Shown: positions 8,671-17,309 of the stretch, one piece after another
Layout: each line of letters begins with the position of its first letter
How positions within the stretch are numbered: position 1 is the stretch's first letter
DNA from: Achromobacter pestifer
GTDB lineage: Bacteria; Pseudomonadota; Gammaproteobacteria; Burkholderiales; Burkholderiaceae_B
Direction: 5' to 3'
DNA: 64,000 nt
NCBI RefSeq assembly: GCF_013267355.1
Contig: NZ_CP053985.1
Location: forward strand, 6,200,001 to 6,264,000
Program-made: the position numbers and the translations under genes
Notes under the pieces: generated by a model
What the model was told of the DNA's origin: nothing
Databases searched by the model: none
What the model saw: the letters and a program-made list of their open reading frames with translations, nothing else

Positions 8671-9969
8671 TCAGGCCGGCCAGCGCAGCACGAAGCGGGC
8701 GCCGCCCAGGGGGCTGTCGTGGATCTCGATGCCGCCGCCGTGGTTCGCGGCCACGCGCCAGACGATGGCCAGGCCCAAGCCCGCGCCGCCGGTGCCGCGG
8801 TCGCGGCTTTCGTCCAGCCGGATGAAGGGTTCGAACACGCGCGCGCGGTCGGCCGGGGCGATGCCGCCGCCGTCGTCGTCCACGATCAGCTCGAAGCCGC
8901 CCGAAGGGCACTGGCTGAGCTTGATCTCCACATGGCGGCTGGCGTAGCGCACCGCGTTCTGCACCAGGTTCAGCAAGGCCCGGCTCATGTAGCGCGGATG
9001 CAGCCGCACGCGCGGCGGGTAGTCGCGGTGCACATGGCACTGGATGGCGCGGGCCTCGGCCTGGTGCGCCACCTGGGCCAGGGCTTCGCCCAGCCAGTCG
9101 CAAGTGTCCACGGTTTCCAGCCTGACGGTGTCGTCGGCGGGGCGCTCCAGCCGCGCGTAAACCAGCAGTTCGGCCACCAGCGTTTCCAGTTCGGAGATGT
9201 CGGCCTGCATGTCGCGCAATATCTGGTGCCGCCTGGGCAGGTGCTGGTCGTGGCCCAGCAGCGCGACCTCGAAGGACAGGCGCGCCAGCGGCGTGCGCAA
9301 TTCGTGCGAGACGGCATTGGTCATGCTGCGCTGGTTTTCGATCAGCGCCGAAATGCGTTCAGCCATCTGGTTGAAGCTTTCGCCCACGTGCCGCATGCCG
9401 GCCAGACGCGATAGCCGCACGCGTATGCCGAGTTCACCCTGGCCCATGCGCAGCGTGGCGTTGCGCAGCCGGTCCAGGTCGCGCCACAAGGGCAGGGCCC
9501 AGAGCAACAGCAGGATAATGCCCACGATCAGGCTGAGCGCGGCCCAGGCGGCTGCCGTGATCCATCTTTCAACGGCCAGCGGCGCGCGCGGGAGGCTCAC
9601 CTCCAGCCACTGGCGGGGCTCGCCGGGCAGGGGAGCGACGTAGACGTTGTAGTCGTCGCGCATGATGAAACCCACGGCGGCGAGTTGCTTCTGTTCCGCT
9701 GCCGTGGGATTGGCTTCGGCGTCTGTGAGCAGTTTCAGCCCCAGGCCGTAGTGCGGCTGTATCTCGTTGCGCAGGTAATCCGGCCGTGCACTGGGCGCGA
9801 GGCCGTCCAGTTCCTTGCGAAACGCATGCATCTGCCCGCGGACGGACTGGTACGAAAGGTCGGCGCTCAGCGGGTCCAGCAGATACTCGAGGCTGCGCTG
9901 CACCAGCTGCGATCCCGCTATGTAACCGATAGCGGCGACCACGAAGATGCGAATCGCGAACTTGAGCAT
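8671..9969 (-). CDS. orphan membrane sensor histidine kinase (RstB-like layout)
   Basis: A 432-residue kinase. TM1 is about 5-25, a periplasmic domain about 30-135, TM2 about 137-160, HAMP about 160-212, and the dimerisation/phosphoacceptor helix carries H222 in SHELRTPLAR. The ATPase domain has an N-box (LNLVQNAVRYA), G1 (DDDGGGI) and G2 (GTGGAGLGLAIV). All catalytic boxes are intact. Phospho-transfer would need a response regulator, but none is encoded on either side: upstream is a divergent chrA and downstream the AhpD-like gene. The cognate regulator must be elsewhere. Confidence 0.9.
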   Translation of the reverse strand: MLKFAIRIFVVAAIGYIAGSQLVQRSLEYLLDPLSADLSYQSVRGQMHAFRKELDGLAPSARPDYLRNEIQPHYGLGLKLLTDAEANPTAAEQKQLAAVGFIMRDDYNVYVAPLPGEPRQWLEVSLPRAPLAVERWITAAAWAALSLIVGIILLLLWALPLWRDLDRLRNATLRMGQGELGIRVRLSRLAGMRHVGESFNQMAERISALIENQRSMTNAVSHELRTPLARLSFEVALLGHDQHLPRRHQILRDMQADISELETLVAELLVYARLERPADDTVRLETVDTCDWLGEALAQVAHQAEARAIQCHVHRDYPPRVRLHPRYMSRALLNLVQNAVRYASRHVEIKLSQCPSGGFELIVDDDGGGIAPADRARVFEPFIRLDESRDRGTGGAGLGLAIVWRVAANHGGGIEIHDSPLGGARFVLRWPA

Positions 9970-10202
9970 TGGTGGATCTGGACCTGAAATGGCGACCTAG
10001 GATGCTATAGGGCCGGAGGCAACGCAGTCCGCCGATATTTGTACGGGATTTGTAAAGTTGTTTGAAGCGGTGCGCGCGGGCGAGGTAAACCGGCCATATG
10101 GCCCGGCCCGTTCAGACGGTTGAATCCGCCACGCCGCCCGGCTATAAGCATGGGGCGGGGGCCGGACCCCCATGCCCCGCCTGCCGAAGAAGCCCGAATC
10201 CC

Positions 10203-11453
10203 ATGCCGCCGCTGCCTCCCCCGCAAGACGAACACGTCGCCAGCAAGCCCGCCACATCCACGCGCGAGCAGCCCGGCCAGGGCTCCTGTCTGGAGGTTTT
10301 CCTGGTATTCCTGCGCCTGGGGCTGACGTCCTTCGGCGGACCGGTGGCGCATCTGGCGTACTTCCGTACGGAATTCGTGGAGCGCCGGCGCTGGCTGGAC
10401 GACTACGCGTACTCCGACTTGGTCGCGCTGTGCCAGTTCCTGCCGGGGCCGGCCAGCAGCCAGGTCGGCATGGCGATAGGCCTGAAACGCGCCGGCTGGG
10501 CCGGCATGGCGGCCGCCTGGGTGGCGTTCACGCTGCCTACCGCCGTCGCGCTGATTCTGTTTGCGCTGGGGCTGGCGCAGTTCGGCTGGCTGTCCGCCTC
10601 GGGCGCCGTCCATGGGCTGAAGATCGCGGCGGTTGCCATCATCGCGCAGGCGGTATGGGGCATGGGCCGCTCGCTCTGTCCCGACCGCGAGCGGGCGGGG
10701 CTGGCGGTGGCGGCGGCGCTCATCACCATCCTGATGCCGACGACGCTGGGACAACTGAGCGCGATCTTGCTGGGGGCCATCGCCGGCATGGCGGCGCTGC
10801 AAGTGCCGCCGCGCTCCGCGCTGGCGGTGCAGCCGCTGAAGGTCTCGCGCCGCGCGGGGTACACCGCGTTGGCGCTCTTCGTGCTGTTGCTGGCGGCCTT
10901 GCCGGCCTGGGCCGCCATCAGCGGCATGCCGCTGGCGCAACAGCTCTCCGGCTTCTATCGCGCGGGCGCGCTGGTGTTCGGCGGCGGCCACGTGGTGTTG
11001 CCGCTGCTGGAATCCGCGTCGGTGGCGGGCGGCATGGTTTCCAATGCGGATTTCCTCGCGGGCTACGGCGCGGCCCAGGCCATGCCGGGGCCGCTGTTCG
11101 CCTTTGCCGCCTTCCTGGGTGCGATGTCGTCCGGCCCCTTGTCGGGCTGGGCCGGCGGATTGGTGCTGCTGGTCGCCATCTTTCTGCCGGGCGCCTTGCT
11201 GGTGGCGGCGGCGCTGCCGTTCTGGGAAAGCCTGCGGCGGCGTCCAGGGGTGCGCAATCTGATCGCGGGCGTGAACGCCAGCGTCGTCGGCATATTGTTG
11301 TCGGCCCTGTACGACCCGGTCTGGACCAGCGCCATCCGCGATCGCGCGGACTTCGGCCTGGCCTTGCTGCTGTTCGGCCTGCTGGTCTATGCGCGCTGGT
11401 CGCCCGTCTGGGTGGTGCTGCTGGCCGCCGCCGGCGGCTGGGCGCTGGCCTAG
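10203..11453 (+). CDS. chrA: chromate transporter, ChrA family
   Basis: A 416-residue, two-domain CHR protein with about 10 membrane helices. Each half carries a recognisable motif: FGGPVAHLAYFRTEFV followed by LCQFLPGPASSQVGMAIG in the first, and FGGGHVVLPLLE with GAAQAMPGPLFAFAAFLG in the second. The long family exports chromate using the proton gradient, although many homologues have no tested substrate. I place the start at ATG 10203. An upstream in-frame ATG at 10098 would add a low-complexity, non-conserved stretch. It is divergent from the histidine kinase. Confidence 0.88.
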   Translation: MPPLPPPQDEHVASKPATSTREQPGQGSCLEVFLVFLRLGLTSFGGPVAHLAYFRTEFVERRRWLDDYAYSDLVALCQFLPGPASSQVGMAIGLKRAGWAGMAAAWVAFTLPTAVALILFALGLAQFGWLSASGAVHGLKIAAVAIIAQAVWGMGRSLCPDRERAGLAVAAALITILMPTTLGQLSAILLGAIAGMAALQVPPRSALAVQPLKVSRRAGYTALALFVLLLAALPAWAAISGMPLAQQLSGFYRAGALVFGGGHVVLPLLESASVAGGMVSNADFLAGYGAAQAMPGPLFAFAAFLGAMSSGPLSGWAGGLVLLVAIFLPGALLVAAALPFWESLRRRPGVRNLIAGVNASVVGILLSALYDPVWTSAIRDRADFGLALLLFGLLVYARWSPVWVVLLAAAGGWALA

Positions 11454-11479
11454 CGGGGCCGCCCGCGCGGGCAACGCTC

Positions 11480-12274
11480 TTAAGACTGCCAGCGCGGCGG
11501 GCGCTTTTGCAGGAAGGCGTCTATGCCTTCGCAGGCGTCGGCCTCCATCATGTTGCGCGCCATTACGTCGCCGGCGTAGTCGTAGGCGTCCGCCAGCGCC
11601 ATCTGCCGCTGCTTGTAGAACATGCGCTTGCCATAGCGAATGGCCGTGGGGCTCTTGGCCAGGATGTCGTCGACCAATGCGCGCACGCGCTGGTCCAGCC
11701 TAGCCTCGGGCACGGCGTCGTTGATCAGGCCCCAGTCCCTGGCCTGATTGGCATCGATGAAGCTTGCGGTCACCAGCATTTCGAAGGCGCGCTTGGCGGA
11801 CACGTTGCGGCTCAGGGCGACGGCGGGGGTGGAGCAGAACAGGCCGACGTTGATGCCGGAGACCGCGAACTTCGCCGTGTCCGCCGCCACGGCCAGGTCG
11901 CAGCTGGCCACCAGCTGGCAGCCCGCCGCGGTGGCGATGCCGTGCACCTTGGCGATCACCGGCACGGGCAGGGCCTGCAGGCCCTGCATCACGGCGCCGC
12001 ATTTCCTGAACAGGTCGCGGTAATAGTCCAACGAGGGTTGGCTGCGCATTTCACGCAGGTCGTGGCCGGCGCAGAATGCCCGGCCGCTGGATTCCAGCAC
12101 CACGCAACGCACGCCGGCATCGCGCGACAGGGCGTCGATCTCGGTTTGGAGCGCGGCCAGCAATCCTTCGGAAAGCGCGTTGAACTGGCCGGGCCGGTTC
12201 AGGCGCAGCGTCACCACGCCGCCTTCGGCATGGCGCGCCAGGATCGGCTCTTGCGCCGCTTCTTCGATAGTCAT
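11480..12274 (-). CDS. enoyl-CoA hydratase/isomerase, ECHDC3-like
   Basis: A 264-residue crotonase-fold protein. FCAGHDLREM forms the first oxyanion-hole segment and HGIATAAGCQLVASCDLAVA the second. The following segment, FAVSGINVGLFCSTPAVALSR, matches the ECHDC3-like branch, in which the usual catalytic Glu of PEIxLG is absent. Hydratase activity should therefore not be assumed. The start at 12274 follows a plausible GGAG. The longer open frame upstream runs antiframe through the MFS gene. It is 53 bp downstream of a Bcr/CflA transporter on the same strand. Confidence 0.87.
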   Translation of the reverse strand: MTIEEAAQEPILARHAEGGVVTLRLNRPGQFNALSEGLLAALQTEIDALSRDAGVRCVVLESSGRAFCAGHDLREMRSQPSLDYYRDLFRKCGAVMQGLQALPVPVIAKVHGIATAAGCQLVASCDLAVAADTAKFAVSGINVGLFCSTPAVALSRNVSAKRAFEMLVTASFIDANQARDWGLINDAVPEARLDQRVRALVDDILAKSPTAIRYGKRMFYKQRQMALADAYDYAGDVMARNMMEADACEGIDAFLQKRPPRWQS

Positions 12275-12327
12275 GACGTCTCCAGGGTGGGCTATCCCTG
12301 GATAGTAGAGGCATACGCCGATCGGCG

Positions 12328-13527
12328 TCAGCCCGCCGCCAGGCGCCGCGCCATGCCCGGCGACAGGCACAGCAGCGGCCCGACGATGGCGGCGCCGATC
12401 AGCGCCATCGCCGCTTGCGGCGCCATGCCGCTGTCCAGCAGCACGGTGGCGATGACGGCCGATCCGCTCATCTGGAACAGGCCATACACCGCGGCCGCGG
12501 TGCCGGCGCGCTCGGCGAACGGCTCCAGCGCCAGGCTCAGCCCGGAGCCCAGCGCCAGCGAAAAGCCCACGGTCAGCACCGCCACCGGCAGCATGAAGAT
12601 CCAGGCCGACAAGGGCAGCCACAGCCACGCGGCCAGATGCATGGCGGCAGCCGCGAGCAGGGCGGCCATGCCCACGCGCACCATGGTGTGGCGGCCATAG
12701 CGCGCGATGAAGGCCGGGGCCAGGAAGAAAGCGCCGATGTTGATCGCGGCGTTGCCGCCGAACCAGGCGGAAAAGCCCAGTTCGGAATAGCCCAGCTGCT
12801 GCACCAGCACCACGGGCGCGGCGGACACGAACACCAGGATCATCGCCATGCCGGCCATGCCGAACGCCGCGAAGTAAAGAAAGCGTCCGCTGGCCGCGAT
12901 CGGCGCGTAGCGGCGCAGGCTGTAGAGCGCGCCTTGCGGCTTGGCGGGCGCGGCCCGCGTTTCCTCGAAGCGCAGCGCCAGAAAGCCCGCCAGCGTCAAG
13001 GCGAACAGCACCATGAAGACGAAGGTGCTGCGCCAGCCCGCATGCACGGCCAGCGCGCCGCCCACCATGGGCGCCAGCGCGGGCACGGTGCACAGCGCGC
13101 CGTTCAAATAGCTGTAGACGCGCGCGCCCACCGCGGGGCTGAAGCAATCGCGCACCGCGGCAAAGGCCACCAGCGAGGCCGAGCACGCGCCCAGCCCCTG
13201 GATCACGCGCGCCGCGTAGAACACGTCCAGCGACGTGGCGGCGGCGCCTAGCGCCGAGCCCAGCAGATAGGCCAGCGCGCCGCCCAGCGCCACGGGACGG
13301 CGGCCGTAGCGGTCGGCCAGCGGACCGATCAGCACCTGTCCCACGCCCACGGCGAAGATGAAGAGCGTGATGCTGGCTTGCAGCGCGGTGACGGGCTGGC
13401 CGTAGTCCTGCGCCATGACGGGCAGGGACGGCAAGTAGATATCGATGCCCATGGGCGTAAGCGTGACCAGCCCCATCAGGAGACCGATCAGCCAGCGTTG
13501 GCCGCGAGGGGATAATGCAGACTTCAT
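12328..13527 (-). CDS. Bcr/CflA-family MFS multidrug efflux transporter
   Basis: A 399-residue, 12-helix major facilitator. The opening (LMGLVTLTPMGIDIYLPSLPVMAQDYG) and the motif-A loop (GPLADRYGRRPVALGGA) are diagnostic of the drug:H+ antiporter-1 Bcr/CflA group. RVIQGLGACSASLVAFAAVRDCF is the conserved TM4 region (motif B). It would export drugs or small metabolites from the cytosol. It is divergent from the SelW-like gene over 74 bp and upstream of the ECHDC3-like gene. The specific substrate is unknown. Confidence 0.9.
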   Translation of the reverse strand: MKSALSPRGQRWLIGLLMGLVTLTPMGIDIYLPSLPVMAQDYGQPVTALQASITLFIFAVGVGQVLIGPLADRYGRRPVALGGALAYLLGSALGAAATSLDVFYAARVIQGLGACSASLVAFAAVRDCFSPAVGARVYSYLNGALCTVPALAPMVGGALAVHAGWRSTFVFMVLFALTLAGFLALRFEETRAAPAKPQGALYSLRRYAPIAASGRFLYFAAFGMAGMAMILVFVSAAPVVLVQQLGYSELGFSAWFGGNAAINIGAFFLAPAFIARYGRHTMVRVGMAALLAAAAMHLAAWLWLPLSAWIFMLPVAVLTVGFSLALGSGLSLALEPFAERAGTAAAVYGLFQMSGSAVIATVLLDSGMAPQAAMALIGAAIVGPLLCLSPGMARRLAAG

Positions 13528-13601
13528 GGCAGGACTCGGGGTCCATTGCGGACCCGGGAAAACCCGATATTATCCATGAACCGGCGTAGAATCTTCCAAC
13601 C

Positions 13602-13922
13602 ATGAACACTCCCTCCCTGCGTCCTCGCATCGTCATCCATTACTGCACCCAGTGCCAGTGGCTGCTGCGCGCCGGTTGGATGGCCCAGGAACTGCTGTCG
13701 ACGTTCTCGACCGATCTGGGCGAGGTCGTGCTGCAGCCCGGTACCGGCGGGATCTTCCAGGTCACCTACAACGGCGACCTGATCTGGGACCGCAAGAGCG
13801 ATGGCGGCTTCCCCTCGGCCAAGGAATTGAAGCTGCGCGTGCGCGACCGCCTCGATCCCGGCCGCACGCTGGGCCATATCGACGGCCACAGCGCCGGTCC
13901 GCTGCCCGCGCCCGATGCCTGA
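13602..13922 (+). CDS. SelT/SelW/SelH-family Rdx protein (Cys form)
   Basis: A 106-residue thioredoxin-like Rdx protein. The N-terminal strand leads into YC15-T-Q-C18-QW, the CxxC version of the CxxU motif of mammalian SelW. LQPGTGGIFQVTYNGDLIWDRKSDGGFP is the family's second signature (G-F motif near WxRKxxGGFP). The role is an assumed thiol-disulfide function in the cytosol; no substrate is known. The C-terminal tail after residue 85 is Gly/Pro-rich. It is divergent from the MFS exporter and convergent with tctA. Confidence 0.9.
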   Translation: MNTPSLRPRIVIHYCTQCQWLLRAGWMAQELLSTFSTDLGEVVLQPGTGGIFQVTYNGDLIWDRKSDGGFPSAKELKLRVRDRLDPGRTLGHIDGHSAGPLPAPDA

Positions 13923-13979
13923 TGCGCACACGGGCCAGCCCCGCCGGGCCGGCCCGCTGCCACGCGGCCGACGCTTCGA

Positions 13980-15506
13980 TCAGACGGAAGACTCCACTTG
14001 CGCCAGGCCCGCGCGCTGCTTGCGCTGGCGCATGGCCGACGCCACCAGTAGCGCAATCAGCCCCACGCACGCCACCACGAAGCCCAGGCTGATGGGCCGC
14101 GAGACGAAGATCGCCAGGTCGCCGCGCGACAGCAGCAGGGCGCGGCGGAAGTTCTCTTCCACCATGGGGCCGAGCACGAAGCCCAGCAACAGCGGCGCGG
14201 GCTCGAAGCGCAGACGGATCAGCGCATAGCCCGCCGCGCCGAACAAGGTCACCATGGCCACGTCGAACAGATTGTTGTTGGTGCTGTAGACGCCCACGCA
14301 GACGAAGAACAGCGCCGCCGGGAACAGGTAGCGGAACGGCACCGTCAACAGCCGCACCCACATGCCGATCAGCGGCAGGTTCAACAGCAGCAACAAGACA
14401 TTGCCCACCCAGAAGCTGGCGATCAGCCCCCAGAACATGTCGGCGTGCTCCACCATCATCTGCGGACCCGGCTGGATGCCGTGGATGATCAGCGCGCCCA
14501 GCATCAGCGCCATCACCGGGTCGCCCGGGATGCCCAGGCTCATGGTGGGAATGAAGCTGGTCTGCGTCGAGGCGCTGGTGGCCGCTTCCGGTCCGGCGAT
14601 GCCCTCGATGGCGCCGCGGCCGAAGCGGCGCGGGTCGCGCGCCACCTTCTTTTCCGTCGCATAGGAAATGAACGAGGCGATGGTGGGGCCGGTGCCCGGC
14701 AGGATGCCGAAAGCCGCGCCGATGGCCGTGCCGCGCACCAGCGCGCCGCGCGACTGCTTGATGTCGCCGGCTTCTGGCCGCATCGACTTCATGCTGATCT
14801 TGGCGGTGGTCACCTTGGCGTCGCCGCCGATGCGGTTGATGTTCTTCAGGAAGTCCGCCACGCCGAACAGGCCCATGGCCAGCGCCACGATCTGCAAGCC
14901 GTCGGACAGCTCCAGGATGCCGAAGTGAAAGCGCATCGTGCCGGTGTTGACGTCGGTGCCCACCACGCCCAGCAGCAGGCCCACCACCACCATCGCTACC
15001 CCCTTGATTGCCGACCCCTTGGCCAAGGTGGCGCCGGCCAGCAGGCCCAGCATCATCATGGAGAAGTACTCGGCGGGGCCGAACTTGAAGGCCACGTCCA
15101 CCAGCATGGGCGAGAACAGGATCATCGCCAGGATGCCGACCGACGCGCCGCAGAACGACGAGAACATCAGCATGAACAGCGCCGAGCCAGCGCGGCCGTT
15201 GCGCGCCAGCGGATTGCCGTCCAGGCAGGCCACCGCATGCGAGGCCGTGCCGGGCAAGTTCAGCATGATGGAGGTGATGCCCCCGCCATACTGCGAACCG
15301 TAGTAGATGCCCGACAGCATCACCAGCGCCGCCGTGGGCGTCATGGTGTAGGTCAGCGGCAGCAGGATGGATATCGCGGCCAGCACGCCCATGCCCGGCA
15401 GCACGCCGATCAGGTTGCCCATGAACACGCCGAACATGGCCCACATCAGGTTGTCCAGCGCGAAGGCGACGGAGAACCCATGCATCAGGTTGTTGAAGAT
15501 TTCCAT
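13980..15506 (-). CDS. tctA: tripartite tricarboxylate transporter, large permease TctA
   Basis: A 508-residue, about 12-helix TctA subunit with the family-typical opening (NLMHGFSVAFALDNLMWAMFGVFMGNLIGVLPGMG) and the internal GIYYGSQYGGGITSIMLNLPG and FGILPGTGPTIASFISYA motifs. Together with TctB it forms the sodium- or proton-coupled channel for carboxylates handed over by a periplasmic TctC/Bug protein. It starts 3 bp after the stop of tctB. No TctC gene is adjacent; one at 33671-34648 lies in another operon. Confidence 0.95.
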   Translation of the reverse strand: MEIFNNLMHGFSVAFALDNLMWAMFGVFMGNLIGVLPGMGVLAAISILLPLTYTMTPTAALVMLSGIYYGSQYGGGITSIMLNLPGTASHAVACLDGNPLARNGRAGSALFMLMFSSFCGASVGILAMILFSPMLVDVAFKFGPAEYFSMMMLGLLAGATLAKGSAIKGVAMVVVGLLLGVVGTDVNTGTMRFHFGILELSDGLQIVALAMGLFGVADFLKNINRIGGDAKVTTAKISMKSMRPEAGDIKQSRGALVRGTAIGAAFGILPGTGPTIASFISYATEKKVARDPRRFGRGAIEGIAGPEAATSASTQTSFIPTMSLGIPGDPVMALMLGALIIHGIQPGPQMMVEHADMFWGLIASFWVGNVLLLLLNLPLIGMWVRLLTVPFRYLFPAALFFVCVGVYSTNNNLFDVAMVTLFGAAGYALIRLRFEPAPLLLGFVLGPMVEENFRRALLLSRGDLAIFVSRPISLGFVVACVGLIALLVASAMRQRKQRAGLAQVESSV

Positions 15507-15509
15507 TGT

Positions 15510-15980
15510 TCAACCCCAGCGGAACAGCGGGAACTGCAGCTGCAGCGCCCAGGAGAAAACCGCCACGCCCAGCACCGTGACGCCGGCCGCCAGCAGCGCC
15601 GCGCTGCGCGGCGTGTGCTGGCGGTCGCCCATGGCAGAGATGAAGACCAGCGCAAAGGTCGCGGGCACCAGGCCGCCGTATTTGCCCACCAGGATGAAGG
15701 TCATGAGTCCGCCGATGATGCAGCCCCAGCCGCGCCAGTCGGGCGGCGCTTCGTCTTCGCTGTCTTCCTCCACGGCCGCGGGCGCCGCGGCCATGCGCGC
15801 GATCATCAGGCCCAGCAGGACCAGCAGCACGCCCAGGATGGCGGGGAACATCCCCGGCCCCATGCGCGCCAGGCTGCCGATGTTGTAGGTGGATGCCTGC
15901 GCGATGGCGCCCAGGCCCAGCACGATCATCGTGCCGGCCGCCCAGGCCTCGCGCCGCGCGGCGCTGCGTTTGGATTGCAT
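15510..15980 (-). CDS. tctB: tripartite tricarboxylate transporter, small permease TctB
   Basis: A 156-residue protein with about four hydrophobic segments, consistent with TctB. The opening has TMIVLGLGAIAQASTYNIGSLARMGPGMFP, where the (R)MGPGxFP motif is characteristic. A charged loop (EEDSEDEAPPDWRG) separates the halves. It is the small subunit of the TTT permease and is immediately followed by tctA. An inverted repeat 70-95 bp upstream may be its operator. The substrate is unknown. Confidence 0.92.
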   Translation of the reverse strand: MQSKRSAARREAWAAGTMIVLGLGAIAQASTYNIGSLARMGPGMFPAILGVLLVLLGLMIARMAAAPAAVEEDSEDEAPPDWRGWGCIIGGLMTFILVGKYGGLVPATFALVFISAMGDRQHTPRSAALLAAGVTVLGVAVFSWALQLQFPLFRWG

Positions 15981-16049
15981 CTGTAGTCCTCCCGTTGTTG
16001 TGCTTTTGCCTGACTACGTTCTGAACAAAAGCTGACTTTTGGTTGAACG

Positions 16050-16075
16050 CGGAAGTCTAAAAATTCAAACTTCCG
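16050..16075. promoter_or_regulatory. inverted repeat upstream of tctBA
   Basis: CGGAAGT (16050-16056) and ACTTCCG (16069-16075) form a perfect 7-bp inverted repeat around a 12-nt AT-rich spacer, with outer GAAC/GTTC bases also matching after a 2-nt offset. It lies about 70-95 bp upstream of the tctB start, in promoter position. A regulator-binding site is plausible; no regulator gene is adjacent. Confidence 0.4.
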
Positions 16076-16230
16076 TTCACCTTTCAGGTGCAAGGGCAAT
16101 GCGCCAAACAGGTGCTTTTTCGGCAAAAACGGGGGAAATCCCTAGGCGCGCTGGCGTGGCGGGCAGGGTCTATGTGCAGCGCGCGCACGCGCTTTGCGTC
16201 GACGCAAACAGCGGCTGCGCGGCAGCGTTT

Positions 16231-16740
16231 TCAGCCTTTTGGCGTCCAGGGCTTGCGCGGGCTGCCGGCCAGTGCGGCGTCCAGGCGCTGCTTCGCGGCC
16301 AAGGGCCAGCAGGCGTCCATGTCGTAGAACGCCTCGGCCGCCGGCACGTCGTCCGGTATGCCTACCCACGGGTGCTTGGAGCGCACGAAGCAATGCGCGC
16401 CGGGCGGGAAATCGGCGGCGCGGTCCAGCGTGCCTGCGTAGATCAGCGCCACCGTTTCGCCATAGCCGGGATGATGGCTCCACAGCAGGCCGAGGCAGGC
16501 CGCGCACCGCACGACCACGACGGTTTCGCCGTCATTGGCGTTCTTGTCGGCGGGATGGCGGCGCACCTCGCCCAGGCTGTGCACGCGGTCGGATTCGATC
16601 ACCGCGTTCATCGCGAAGGCGGTGCCGGAGTGCCGCTGGCACAGGGTGCAGTGGCAGCAATGCACGAACATGGGCGGGCTGGCGAGGCGATAGCGGACCG
16701 CGCCGCAATCGCAGCCGCCTTCGATGGAGCGCTGGATCAC
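16231..16740 (-). CDS. GFA / CENP-V family zinc protein
   Basis: A 169-residue GFA-domain protein (family named after glutathione-dependent formaldehyde-activating enzyme, though most members are of unknown activity). Zinc ligands are visible in GGCDCGAVRY, CCHCTLCQRHSG and RCAACLGLL. I chose the GTG at 16740 because AGGAG lies 7 bp before it. The in-frame ATG at 16785 has no ribosome-binding site. It is monocistronic as far as seen. Confidence 0.85.
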   Translation of the reverse strand: MIQRSIEGGCDCGAVRYRLASPPMFVHCCHCTLCQRHSGTAFAMNAVIESDRVHSLGEVRRHPADKNANDGETVVVVRCAACLGLLWSHHPGYGETVALIYAGTLDRAADFPPGAHCFVRSKHPWVGIPDDVPAAEAFYDMDACWPLAAKQRLDAALAGSPRKPWTPKG

Positions 16741-17123
16741 GATGTGTCTCCTGGCAGTATGAGCATCCAGTGTATGGAGGCCCATCCAGAAGCGGCAGTG
16801 GCGATCGCGTCACAATCCGGGGCGTTTGCGCCAGCGTGACGTGCCCACGGCACGGGCGGTTGCGGCCCGTTGAAGTGCGTCGCTTGCTATTTCAGGCAAT
16901 TAAGTGCTAAAATACGACATCTTTCGGCAAAACTACAATAAAACCAAACGCCGAAGTGTTGTAAGTCGCTGGCGGCTGCGGCCGCCATTTTCGTTTGCGT
17001 TGCCTGCGCGCATGCCCCCCGCGCCCGATGGCATCCATTGGACTAGCATCCATGGCACGCACGAATTTCCAGCATTGCGCTTTGGGCGGGGGAAAGCCAT
17101 GCGCCCTGAACAGGAGAACGTTC
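16741..17123. other. 383-bp non-coding region with an AT-rich patch
   Basis: Between the GFA gene and the small ORF no credible gene is seen. The segment about 16890-16960 is unusually AT-rich for this genome and includes TAAAATA- and AATAAAA-like stretches, flanked by TTCGGC and GCCGAA arms (about 16923 and 16950). It probably holds the promoter and leader of the small ORF at 17124. Confidence 0.4.
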
Positions 17124-17261
17124 ATGTCCCATCAACTCGCAGGCAAGAAGTGGCAATTCGAGATTCCGCCCCTGGACTGGAAGGCGCCCGAGACCAATAA
17201 GGAAGCGGACATCAAGGCCATTGCCGCGGACGCCGATTCGACCGAAGACAAGGATGCCTGA
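17124..17261 (+). CDS. small 45-residue hydrophilic protein
   Basis: A 45-codon frame beginning MSHQLAGKKWQFEIPPLDW and ending in an acidic tail (DADSTEDKDA). A good Shine-Dalgarno (AGGAG) lies about 9 bp before the ATG, and a perfect hairpin follows the stop. It has no signal peptide, membrane segment or cysteine. I do not recognise a family. The ribosome-binding site, terminator and isolated promoter region support a real gene, but codon-level proof is lacking. Confidence 0.5.
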   Translation: MSHQLAGKKWQFEIPPLDWKAPETNKEADIKAIAADADSTEDKDA

Positions 17262-17268
17262 GGCAGTC

Positions 17269-17301
17269 CCACGCAGGGCTTGAGTCTGTTGCCCTGCGTG
17301 G
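17269..17301. terminator. perfect 11-bp stem-loop between convergent genes
   Basis: CCACGCAGGGC (17269-17279) pairs exactly with GCCCTGCGTGG (17291-17301) around an 11-nt loop, in the 48-bp gap between the small ORF and the convergent diguanylate cyclase. No strong T-run follows on either strand, so termination may be inefficient. The position fits a bidirectional terminator. Confidence 0.55.
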
Positions 17302-17309
17302 CAGGGGCG

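Noticed and set aside
10172..12700. 842-codon forward frame over chrA and its neighbours
   Set aside because: A frame-shifted Arg/Gly-rich translation of chrA and antisense of the hydratase and MFS genes.
11480..13636. 718-codon reverse frame joining the ECHDC3-like gene with upstream sequence
   Set aside because: Only the last 264 residues are conserved; the rest is a shifted frame of the Bcr/CflA gene, so there is no fusion.
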